7,302 nt of DNA from Bacteroidales bacterium GP3 (lineage in GTDB: Bacteria > Bacteroidota > Bacteroidia > Bacteroidales > Muribaculaceae). Position numbers and translations under genes: made by a program. The stretch is taken from contig DAAK01000169.1 in assembly GCA_001701075.1 (NCBI GenBank), forward strand, positions 1-7,302, written 5' to 3'. This document shows positions 1 to 6,049 of the stretch, one piece after another. Under the pieces are notes generated by a model. The model saw only the letters and a program-made list of their open reading frames with translations, ran no database searches and had not been told where the DNA came from. Position 1 is the first letter of the stretch; the number at the start of each line of letters is the position of its first letter.

Positions 1-765
1 GCTGATGCAGAGAAGGGCGAAAAGGCATTCAGCGAGGTTGCGCCCAAAAATGTCGGCAAACTCGATATGGTAATAGCCTTCGACACCACCGGCTCCATGG
101 CTCAGTATATCGGAGCAGTACGAAAGGAAGTATCAGACCTCATTCCTCAATTTTTTAAGGAAAATGAGGATCTTCGGCTGGGTATCGTTGCCTTTGGTGA
201 CTATTGCGACATGAAAAATCCGCAAGAGTATGGAGATGCTTACCAAGTTATTGCCCCTACTGATAACGAGAACGACCTCATCAAGTTCGTTAAAACTTCG
301 AGAGACACAAATGGGGGTGACGGCCCGGAATTTTATGAGCTCGTCATCAAGAAGATTGTTGAGGATACTCCTTGGAGGGAGGGCTCAACTCGATCCATAC
401 TTCTTATTGCCGATGCCGATCCTCATGAAATCGGGTACTCTTATGGTAACTATATCAAGAATAATCAGATTGATTGGCGTGTAGAAGCTCGTAAAGCAGC
501 TGACAACAAAATTAAGATTGATACAGTTACAATAACCGATGAGCCATGGTTCAAAGAATTGTCAAGACTGACCAATGGTATTAGCGTACCTTTCCATACC
601 GGCTACAAGACAGCAGAACTTGTCAGGGCATCCGTGATGTCAAGAGGATCGATGAAAGCACGTATGTGTTTTGATGATCTGATGGGTGCCTGTGAAGATA
701 GTGATGATGAAGAGATGAAACAAGTCTTCCGGTCATATAAGAAAGAACGTGATTCATTTGATTAA
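1..765 (+). CDS. vWA domain protein, 5'-truncated by the window edge
   Basis: The reading frame is open from base 1 and ends at TAA 763-765, giving 254 visible codons. The first in-frame ATG (67) lies inside the first beta strand of the domain (LDMVIAFDTTGSM), so the true start is upstream and the gene is partial. This is a von Willebrand factor A fold, which usually binds a partner through a metal ion. The MIDAS elements are visible: D28-T-T-G-S32 (DxTGS form), the T103 region in TNGGDGPE, and the IADADPHE segment with D138 and D140. The TxGGDGPE form is typical of the alpha-kinase-type vWA branch, but no kinase domain is seen here. The tail from about residue 225 is acidic and then basic (EDSDDEEMKQ...KKERD). 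No membrane segment is visible in the part present. Genes of this type often sit beside a partner protein; here the next genes are a tiny basic protein and an exported TPR-protease. The vWA call is firm, but the biological role is unknown. Confidence 0.9.
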   Translation, partial: ADAEKGEKAFSEVAPKNVGKLDMVIAFDTTGSMAQYIGAVRKEVSDLIPQFFKENEDLRLGIVAFGDYCDMKNPQEYGDAYQVIAPTDNENDLIKFVKTSRDTNGGDGPEFYELVIKKIVEDTPWREGSTRSILLIADADPHEIGYSYGNYIKNNQIDWRVEARKAADNKIKIDTVTITDEPWFKELSRLTNGISVPFHTGYKTAELVRASVMSRGSMKARMCFDDLMGACEDSDDEEMKQVFRSYKKERDSFD

Positions 766-775
766 TAAACCCACT

Positions 776-937
776 ATGAAGATACCCGGAGTTAGTTTTT
801 CATGGAAACGCGCAATTGGCGTTTCTAAGTTGAAGAGGGATTTTGCCAAAGCCACAGGCATTCCCACCACCCGAATAGGGCTGGAACGTAAAATAGGTGG
901 CGCAATAATTAATGCAGTTTTCGGCAAGAAGAAATGA
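776..937 (+). CDS. Small basic hypothetical protein (53 aa)
   Basis: A 53-residue protein starts at ATG 776, ten bases after the vWA stop. A GTG at 749 in the same frame would add nine residues and overlap the vWA gene by 17 bases. I prefer the ATG because the KIPGVSFSW motif follows it at once. The protein is very basic, with about 13 Lys/Arg and only two acidic residues. It has a recognisable pattern: IPGVSFSWKRAIG, then a helical basic stretch, then TGIPTTRIGLERKIG and a KKK end. I recall similar short unannotated proteins with an IPG.SFSWKRA.G...TGIPTT..G..RKIG pattern in several bacterial phyla, but I know no function for them. There is no signal peptide or membrane helix. Its stop overlaps the next start (ATGA 934-937), which implies coupled translation with the TPR-protease gene. 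Nucleic-acid or protein binding is possible from the charge, but this is a guess. Confidence 0.7.
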   Translation: MKIPGVSFSWKRAIGVSKLKRDFAKATGIPTTRIGLERKIGGAIINAVFGKKK

Positions 938-2982
938 GAAATAAATCAATCCTGACAGTTATCATCACGCTTCTTATTGGATGTGTTTGTTCTTGGGCAC
1001 AACCTCAATCAGTGATGAAGTCATATAATTATTCAAGAGCACTCGAGGAAGCCAAGAAGGGAAACAAGGCGGATGCTATGGATTTTCTTTCAAAGGAAGT
1101 GGCGGAAAATCCGAATAATGGCTATGCTTATTTTACCATGGCGCTGATTCAGGCAGAGGGTGAGGATTATAGCAGCGCAATGACTTCTATTAATACCGCA
1201 TTGAAAAAGCTCCCGAAGAAAGACAAGGAGTTTGTTGGCCGGGCATATGCTTCTCGGGGACATCTCTATTCTATTGCCGGTGATACAGTACAGTCGTTAA
1301 GCGAATATTCAACGGCATTGAAGATAAATCCAGTAGACACAGACATTTTGGAAGATTATGGACAGTTGCTATATGAACTAAAGCAATACGATGACGCCGA
1401 CAAGTGTTATCATCAGATTATTACCATCAATCCGACAAGCGTTATGGGTTATATGGGTCTTGGTCGAAATGCTCAGGCGCAGGAAAATTCTGTTGATGCA
1501 ATCACACAATTTGACAAGGTAATCCAAATGTATCCGGATTATTCTTCAGGATATGCATTCAGAGCAGAGAGTTATCTATTCCAGAAAGATTACCTAAAAG
1601 CAATCGATGATATTTGTAAAGCCCTTGAGATTGACAGTGACAGGATGGCATATCAACTTCTTTTCAAATTCCCAAAAGACCAAATCGAACTTGTTGCGGT
1701 CAAGCTCAAGGGACTTTCTGCAAGGGAACCTCATTCCGGAGAGTATCTGTATTATACCGGATTGCTTTATGCTCATCATAAAATATATGATAAGTCGGAC
1801 GAAGCTCTTAAATCAGGTTATGATATTGATGCCCGTTCTTGTTTTATTCAGCAATTGGCAGAGAATAGCCAAGCCTCGGGCAATTACGCAACGGCATTGG
1901 AATATGTAAATCAAGCACAGCAAATGTCTCCGGACGATATAGATCTGATCCATATGAAGGCTGATATACTTGGAGAATCAGGTGACATTGATGGCGCTAT
2001 CAGCGAATGGAGTAAATATATAGAGAAATCTCCGGACTTTTTTGGAGGTTATTATCGCCGGGGATGGTTCAAGGATGTTTCTATGCAAACAGATGAGGCT
2101 ATAGAGGATTACAGTATGGCAGTCATGCTTAACCCCGATTATGCTTACGGTCATTTCGGACTGGCTGATATGCTCATGAGGAAAGGAGAAACGGATAAGG
2201 CTAAAGAAGAATATCTTAAAGTGCTTGAACTTGATTCAATACCTAATAAAGAATCATGTGCAATGTATGCTTTACTGGCTCTTGATCGTAAAGATGAAGC
2301 GATATCCTATATGAACAGAGTGCTAGAGAATGACTCGACTGATGCTGGCAATTATTATGATGCCGCGTGTCTCTATTCCAGAATTGGAGATACGGAGACT
2401 TCATTGGCTCATTTGAGGAATGCTCTTCAGAAAGGGTTTAAACGGTTCTATCATATTTATCATGATGATGACCTCGAAGTATTACGTCAAACTCCAAAGT
2501 TTAAGGAACTGATGTTGGAGTATGAAACCGTTGAAAATCCTATTCCTGATACAGGAATAAATATAGAAGGTGCTACTTCTGATGTATCATCGGCACCGGT
2601 TGAAATACCCTTTATTCCTGATGGAGGATGCGCTTTTGTAAAATGCTCAATCAACGAATTGCCTCTTAGTTTCATCTTCGATACGGGAGCCAGCATGGTA
2701 TCGTTGTCGCAGGTTGAGGCCAACTTTATGCTAAAGAATGGCTATCTTAAACTTGAGGACTTTGCAGGCAAAGGGCGGTTTATTGATGCCAATGGCGATA
2801 TTTCAGAGGGAACTATCGTGAATCTTCGCAATGTTGATTTTGGTGGATTGCATCTTGAAAATGTGCGGGCTTCCGTTGTTCGTAACCAGAAAGCTCCATT
2901 GCTTCTAGGACAATCGGTATTAGGGCGTCTCGGTTCAATAGAAATAGACAATCCTGGCAAGAAATTAATAATTAAACGCTAA
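934..2982 (+). CDS. Exported TPR-repeat protein with C-terminal retropepsin-like aspartic protease domain
   Basis: This is a 682-residue protein. Residues 1-22 form a signal peptide (MRNK, then a hydrophobic core). LIGC17 fits a lipobox, so it may be a lipoprotein, but cleavage after CSWA22 by ordinary signal peptidase is also possible. Residues about 29-502 hold some 13 TPR-like helix pairs, recognisable by repeats such as A...Y..AL.INP (near 103-133, 171-201, 371-401 and 405-435). These are closed by a TPR-end segment (GFKRFYHIYHDDDLEVLRQTPKFKELM, 501-527). A Pro/Ser/Thr-rich linker (about 531-558) leads to a single-chain clan AA aspartic protease domain, 559-682: FIFDTGAS with catalytic D583, then LLLGQSVLGRLGSIEIDN near 657-673. 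Retropepsins carry one Asp per chain, so dimerisation would be needed for activity. The TPR array probably presents a substrate or partner in the periplasm. The start overlaps the preceding stop by four bases. The domain calls are strong; substrate and pathway are unknown. Confidence 0.92.
   Translation: MRNKSILTVIITLLIGCVCSWAQPQSVMKSYNYSRALEEAKKGNKADAMDFLSKEVAENPNNGYAYFTMALIQAEGEDYSSAMTSINTALKKLPKKDKEFVGRAYASRGHLYSIAGDTVQSLSEYSTALKINPVDTDILEDYGQLLYELKQYDDADKCYHQIITINPTSVMGYMGLGRNAQAQENSVDAITQFDKVIQMYPDYSSGYAFRAESYLFQKDYLKAIDDICKALEIDSDRMAYQLLFKFPKDQIELVAVKLKGLSAREPHSGEYLYYTGLLYAHHKIYDKSDEALKSGYDIDARSCFIQQLAENSQASGNYATALEYVNQAQQMSPDDIDLIHMKADILGESGDIDGAISEWSKYIEKSPDFFGGYYRRGWFKDVSMQTDEAIEDYSMAVMLNPDYAYGHFGLADMLMRKGETDKAKEEYLKVLELDSIPNKESCAMYALLALDRKDEAISYMNRVLENDSTDAGNYYDAACLYSRIGDTETSLAHLRNALQKGFKRFYHIYHDDDLEVLRQTPKFKELMLEYETVENPIPDTGINIEGATSDVSSAPVEIPFIPDGGCAFVKCSINELPLSFIFDTGASMVSLSQVEANFMLKNGYLKLEDFAGKGRFIDANGDISEGTIVNLRNVDFGGLHLENVRASVVRNQKAPLLLGQSVLGRLGSIEIDNPGKKLIIKR
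2541..2559. repeat. Perfect 8-bp inverted repeat with 3-nt loop
   Basis: TATTCCTG, ATA, CAGGAATA lies inside the linker-coding part of the TPR-protease gene, just before the protease domain. It encodes the IPDTGI segment. One such hairpin is expected by chance in a window of this size, so by itself it is weak. Confidence 0.4.
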
Positions 2983-2997
2983 GTTCTCAAATTTAAT

Positions 2998-3018
2998 GAA
3001 ATACTTGAAGTATAATTC
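2998..3018. promoter_or_regulatory. Intergenic palindrome, candidate operator or RNA hairpin
   Basis: The 105-base gap 2983-3087 is the longest non-coding stretch in the window. It contains ATACTT-G-AAGTAT at 3001-3013, flanked by an outer GAA/TTC pair (2998-3000 and 3016-3018) that is offset by two bases. The near-zero loop suits a DNA-binding dimer better than a terminator, and no T-run follows. The gap also has a one-mismatch match to the Bacteroides -7 element, TAATTTTA at 3064-3071, about 17 bases before the next ATG, with no well-spaced -33 TTTG. I see no strong terminator here, so the next gene may be read through or have its own weak promoter. Confidence 0.3.
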
Positions 3019-3087
3019 TGAAAATACCTCAGGTTGGAATCGTGATACGAAATATAGGCAAATTAATTTTAATCTAAAAAATAATCT

Positions 3088-4266
3088 ATGACTCCTGATC
3101 CCAGATCCCCACACTTCATACGGAATGAACTTCCTCTTGATGCTTCAAGAGAAATGAAGGCATTCGCCGATAAACTCCATACCATTGGAATATTAGCTAA
3201 CGATCTCAAGATACCTGGAATCAATAATGATAGTTTCCATCTTGAATATAATACTTATGACCATTCCCTTCGAATCATATTTGAGTATATAGATTGCAAC
3301 GAGCATAAGCATTCGCTAACTGCGATACTTGCGACATGTGAGGATAAGGATGGAACACAGTCCTATGTTTGCGACTATCACTATCTCTTGAAAGCGGATA
3401 ACTTTGAAGAAGGAAGGATTTCCGTGAATTCATTTGCAGAAGATTTAATGTTAAAACTATGGGATTATGGTATTGATGCTGAGTTGACTGACTTAGATTG
3501 GGGGTTGACATTTTCATCTTCTCTCGAAGCCTTATCTAGCACTATGATGTCGGTAATTGAAAAACTTGCATACAATATTAAACCTATGTCATGGTTTTAT
3601 TCCGATGTCCCTGGATGGAAATTCCACAATATATATCGTCAATTGAATAAAATGCTACCGCTTTTACGAAATGAAGCAGGGATAAATCGTTGGCCGGCAG
3701 TTAAACCTAATAATTTTATTCTTCATAGAGATGCTCATCAATCAAAAATTAAACTAATTTATACGCAAGAAGGACTTTATGAAATGATTTTCTCTATTGG
3801 AACTGAAGAAAATGGCTTTGACCCTGAAATTTCAGGAGAATGGATGGAATGTGAATATTATTTCAACATTCTAACGTCCGAAGAGGAAATCAAAGCTTAT
3901 CTGGAGACAGAGCATTCGCAGTTTTGCAGGATAGCATCAACTATTTTGGATTTTATTAATTATAAGTCATTATTTGCCTATGGAGAAGACGATAAAAATT
4001 TCGTTATAGTAGTAAGCAGTGACTGGGCGTTTCAGAAATTTTGTCTTTTGCTTGATGTTATGATGCCATTACGGTACCGGCACAAGGCTGATAAATCATT
4101 GGTAACGAGAGCTATTCTTGATCAAAAAGCCAATATAGAGAAACTCCTGGGCAGTGAACTGGAAATTATGGAAGATGAAGATTCTCGTCTTGTTTTCAAC
4201 CATGGTCATTTCCTAGAGGTGGAGGAGCCAATACATATATCATATTTGGGGAATTGTCCATTCTGA
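3088..4266 (+). CDS. Hypothetical protein, 392 aa, not recognised
   Basis: I do not recognise this family. The start ATG 3088 follows an A/T-rich leader without a Shine-Dalgarno sequence, as is usual in Bacteroidota; the gene ends in tandem stops (TGA TAG, 4264-4269). The protein has no signal peptide or membrane helix, so it is probably cytosolic. It is acidic and rich in aromatic residues, with a mixed alpha/beta pattern. Alternating hydrophobic stretches suggest beta strands around residues 48-68 and 77-84, and again around 208-237. Helices are likely around 145-164, 264-293 and 338-356. The two strand-rich parts look weakly alike (F.L......S..I.. at 50-64 and 210-224), which hints at an internal duplication. 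A Trp/Tyr-rich stretch WFYSDVPGWKFHNIY lies at 169-183. The next gene begins within 4 to 49 bases, so they are probably co-transcribed. Base composition is more AT-rich than in the genes to the left. Confidence 0.75.
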   Translation: MTPDPRSPHFIRNELPLDASREMKAFADKLHTIGILANDLKIPGINNDSFHLEYNTYDHSLRIIFEYIDCNEHKHSLTAILATCEDKDGTQSYVCDYHYLLKADNFEEGRISVNSFAEDLMLKLWDYGIDAELTDLDWGLTFSSSLEALSSTMMSVIEKLAYNIKPMSWFYSDVPGWKFHNIYRQLNKMLPLLRNEAGINRWPAVKPNNFILHRDAHQSKIKLIYTQEGLYEMIFSIGTEENGFDPEISGEWMECEYYFNILTSEEEIKAYLETEHSQFCRIASTILDFINYKSLFAYGEDDKNFVIVVSSDWAFQKFCLLLDVMMPLRYRHKADKSLVTRAILDQKANIEKLLGSELEIMEDEDSRLVFNHGHFLEVEEPIHISYLGNCPF

Positions 4267-4315
4267 TAGGATGTTAATATTTATGACTAACATTGTATTC
4301 TTAAAGAAAATAATT

Positions 4316-4873
4316 ATGGCTTTAACAATAAAGAAAACTTATGTAGCTATTGTAATTGCTCTTCTCACAATGGGATGTATGTCAGCTAACAATCCCAGTA
4401 ACTATAAGTTAGTAAATGTAGAAATACTTAAACTTAAAGCAGATACGATTGCAAGTGAATATCTTGAGTCTAACCCGGATTTTTTGGGATACACTGTAAT
4501 TCTGCAAACGGACAAAGAAGGTCAATTGACAACAAATGCGTTGCCATTGGATGCAACCTTCAGGTATTCTTTAACAGAAGGATTAGGCGTGGATGGCGTT
4601 GGCATATCAGTAAAATTAGATTCCTCGTTGAACCCCGATGTTCAGATCGGTCAGATGACTAAGGGTAAATTACCCTTAAGAGATAATTATATGGTCTTAT
4701 CAGATGCAATTAAGTTATTTACAAAAACCTATCATGAAGTGGTGAATGAATTAAGCTTTGTAACTCTATTTCACGATGTGTCAATGGCTGAACCGGTGTA
4801 TTTATTCCATATTAATGACGGATATATCATAATTGGTGCTATTTCGGGAGATTCAAAATTTATGAAGAAGTAG
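4316..4873 (+). CDS. Predicted lipoprotein, 185 aa, function unknown
   Basis: The frame is open from ATG 4271, but I choose ATG 4316. From there the protein begins with a compact signal peptide: MALTIKK, a hydrophobic core, then LLTMGC21 as a slightly imperfect lipobox (Thr-Met-Gly before Cys). The 4271 start would add 15 residues with an extra hydrophobic stretch, which is unusual for a signal peptide, although that ATG lies only four bases after the upstream stop. The predicted mature protein begins CMSANNPSN and would be tethered to a membrane facing the periplasm or cell surface. The rest is soluble. Its last part, EPVYLFHINDGYIIIGAISGD, resembles the end of PepSY-like or propeptide-like folds (hydrophobic strand, DG turn, strand), but this is only a visual resemblance. 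It sits 30 bases before the amidase gene, so it could be an inhibitor, activator or anchor of that enzyme; this is inferred from position alone. Confidence 0.75.
   Translation: MALTIKKTYVAIVIALLTMGCMSANNPSNYKLVNVEILKLKADTIASEYLESNPDFLGYTVILQTDKEGQLTTNALPLDATFRYSLTEGLGVDGVGISVKLDSSLNPDVQIGQMTKGKLPLRDNYMVLSDAIKLFTKTYHEVVNELSFVTLFHDVSMAEPVYLFHINDGYIIIGAISGDSKFMKK
4660..4678. repeat. Perfect 9-bp palindrome with a single central base
   Basis: TAAGGGTAA, A, TTACCCTTA lies inside the lipoprotein gene and encodes the KGKLPL segment. As RNA it could form an 8-bp stem with a 3-nt loop; as DNA it is a compact palindrome of the kind bound by a dimeric regulator. No T-run follows it. Confidence 0.45.
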
Positions 4874-4903
4874 AACCAAAGGAAACTGAATAAGAATAGC
4901 ATT

Positions 4904-5461
4904 ATGTCAATACAAAATAAAATAAGTCAAAATAAATGTATTCTACTCTCTTTGAGTTTATTATGCATGCTTTCTTTAGGATTGGGCGCATTTTGTTTAT
5001 CCAGATTGAATTATGATTATAATCCGGAAAAGGCTGTACGCTATGCGGCAGATCATGCCAATAAAAAATCGGTCTCTCTTTGTGCTTATTATGTGCGTCT
5101 AAGCATTGAAGCCGGAGGTTGTCCAACCTTTTTCTATCCAAATTCAGCCTGCGATTATAAAACTTTTCTTCCGCGTCTTGGATTCAAGCAGTTGTCAGAC
5201 ACTCGGAAACCGGAGATTGGCGATATTGTTGTATTTAATGCAGTTAAGAATCATCCCCATGGTCATATTGCAATTTGGGACGGGAAACAATGGATAAGCG
5301 ATTTTAAACAGAGAAACATAATAGTTGCGAAAGAATATTGCCTTAGTGATGCTCAATATTTCCGTCTTAACCAAGGAAAGCATAGGAGAAGATTCTTTGT
5401 CTCAGATACACTTATGGATAATTGGATAAAATTGAGACGTGATTTAAAATTATTATTGTAA
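4904..5461 (+). CDS. NlpC/P60-CHAP-like cysteine amidase/peptidase with N-terminal membrane segment
   Basis: This 185-residue protein is a probable peptidoglycan amidase or endopeptidase. Residues 12-33 form one hydrophobic helix, either a signal anchor or an uncleaved signal, so the enzyme part faces the periplasm. The catalytic core begins near residue 42. The nucleophile is C60 in SLCAYYVR, where the Cys heads a helix. GDIVVF (106-111) is the usual strand before the histidine, and HPHGHIAIWDG carries H121. D133 in WISDF lies 12 residues after H121, the same spacing as His119-His131 in E. coli Spr. A basic stretch, KHRRRFF, follows near 159-165. The whole is short for the family, with no SH3 or LysM targeting domain. 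The lipoprotein gene lies 30 bases upstream and a membrane protein gene 39 bases downstream. Related small amidases serve in wall remodelling, phage lysis or type VI secretion attack. The N-terminal membrane segment argues against a conventional type VI effector. Fold confidence is high; role is inferred. Confidence 0.82.
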   Translation: MSIQNKISQNKCILLSLSLLCMLSLGLGAFCLSRLNYDYNPEKAVRYAADHANKKSVSLCAYYVRLSIEAGGCPTFFYPNSACDYKTFLPRLGFKQLSDTRKPEIGDIVVFNAVKNHPHGHIAIWDGKQWISDFKQRNIIVAKEYCLSDAQYFRLNQGKHRRRFFVSDTLMDNWIKLRRDLKLLL

Positions 5462-5466
5462 ATTTG
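5459..5466 (+). promoter_or_regulatory. Candidate Bacteroides-type -7 promoter element
   Basis: TAAATTTG matches the Bacteroidota primary sigma consensus TAnnTTTG exactly and overlaps the amidase stop codon. The nearest -33-like TTG (5432-5434) is about 24 bases upstream, a few bases farther than usual. Transcription would begin near 5473, leaving a leader of about 28 bases before ATG 5501. It may give the membrane-protein gene and the SanA-like gene their own promoter. Confidence 0.35.
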
Positions 5467-5500
5467 ATAAACTGTCTGCACCTGTAGATTATAACATAAT

Positions 5501-6046
5501 ATGCTGAAATCGATTTTTATATTTATTGTCAGTGTCGTAGGTATTCCGGTATATGCTGTATGCGTGGTGTTCTTATTGGTAATAGGGACATTATTCGGAT
5601 GGAGTTATGTAGATTCTTCTGTATATATATGCGAGTATTTACAGCCAATAATTACAGCTTTATTGGCTGTGTGTTTCCTTATACCTGCAATAAGAAAAGT
5701 AGCCATAGCATTCAAAAATAAACCTTCTGGTGAAGTCCTTTCATTATCTGCAATTTGTCTACTTTATATATCAATAATCACGTATTGTATTTATGAATTT
5801 ATTCACAGAGTAATAGAATATTCAGGAATGACCAATCCTCAGATATTCGACTTTGTAGCTCAAGAACTCAGCAAGATGGGAGATATGTATCCTAAGGGAA
5901 GAATAAACCTTTTCACGGGAGAGTCTATCTCATATGGTTATATAATGGCAAACATGGAAGTTTATATATTACCAATTTCGATTGTTCTTCTGTGTGGACT
6001 CATCCAGTGGCGTATCGGTAAGAGAATGAAAATAAACCGGCAATAA
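5501..6046 (+). CDS. Four-helix integral membrane protein, function unknown
   Basis: This 181-residue protein has four predicted membrane helices near residues 4-33, 48-70, 80-101 and 153-171. Positive charges (R65, K66, K72, K74, and KRMK at the C-terminus) place both ends and the short loop between helices 2 and 3 in the cytoplasm. The loop of about 50 residues between helices 3 and 4 (about 102-152) would be periplasmic and contains a GRINLFTGESISYGY stretch. I see no catalytic motif and recognise no family. The gene begins 39 bases after the amidase and ends three bases before the SanA-like gene, so it is probably translated with the latter. It is among the most AT-rich genes here; the row 5761-5820 has 12 G/C in 60. 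A role as partner or membrane anchor for the neighbouring envelope enzymes, or as protection against the amidase, is possible but rests only on position. Confidence 0.78.
   Translation: MLKSIFIFIVSVVGIPVYAVCVVFLLVIGTLFGWSYVDSSVYICEYLQPIITALLAVCFLIPAIRKVAIAFKNKPSGEVLSLSAICLLYISIITYCIYEFIHRVIEYSGMTNPQIFDFVAQELSKMGDMYPKGRINLFTGESISYGYIMANMEVYILPISIVLLCGLIQWRIGKRMKINRQ
5641..5670. repeat. Perfect 11-bp stem-loop inside the membrane-protein gene
   Basis: ACAGCCAATAA (5641-5651), an 8-base loop (5652-5659) and TTATTGGCTGT (5660-5670) form a perfect inverted repeat. It lies about 140 bases into the gene and encodes the start of membrane helix 2 (QPIITALLAV). The downstream bases GTGTTTCCTT are only partly T-rich, so it is not a clean intrinsic terminator. 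By a simple count, a stem this long with a short loop is expected far less than once in 7.3 kb. Confidence 0.6.
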
Positions 6047-6049
6047 AAT

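Noticed and set aside
67..69. ATG 67 as the start of the vWA gene
   Set aside because: The frame is open to base 1, and the ATG falls inside the first beta strand (LDMVIAFD) of the domain, so a start there would cut the fold.
1594..2960. Minus-strand and out-of-frame open frames within the TPR-protease gene
   Set aside because: They lie wholly inside a gene with clear domains, have no coherent motifs, and their apparent length follows from codon bias of the real gene.
4241..4248. CATATTTG as a promoter -7 element for the lipoprotein gene
   Set aside because: It has one mismatch to TAnnTTTG and no suitable -33 TTTG upstream.
5116..5134. AGGTTG/CAACCT followed by a T-run, resembling a terminator
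   Set aside because: The arms are only six bases with a two-base centre, and the site lies in the amidase core between C60 and H121.
4904..5461. Conventional type VI secretion amidase effector
   Set aside because: The fold fits, but an N-terminal membrane helix is not expected in such effectors and no secretion-system gene is present in the window.
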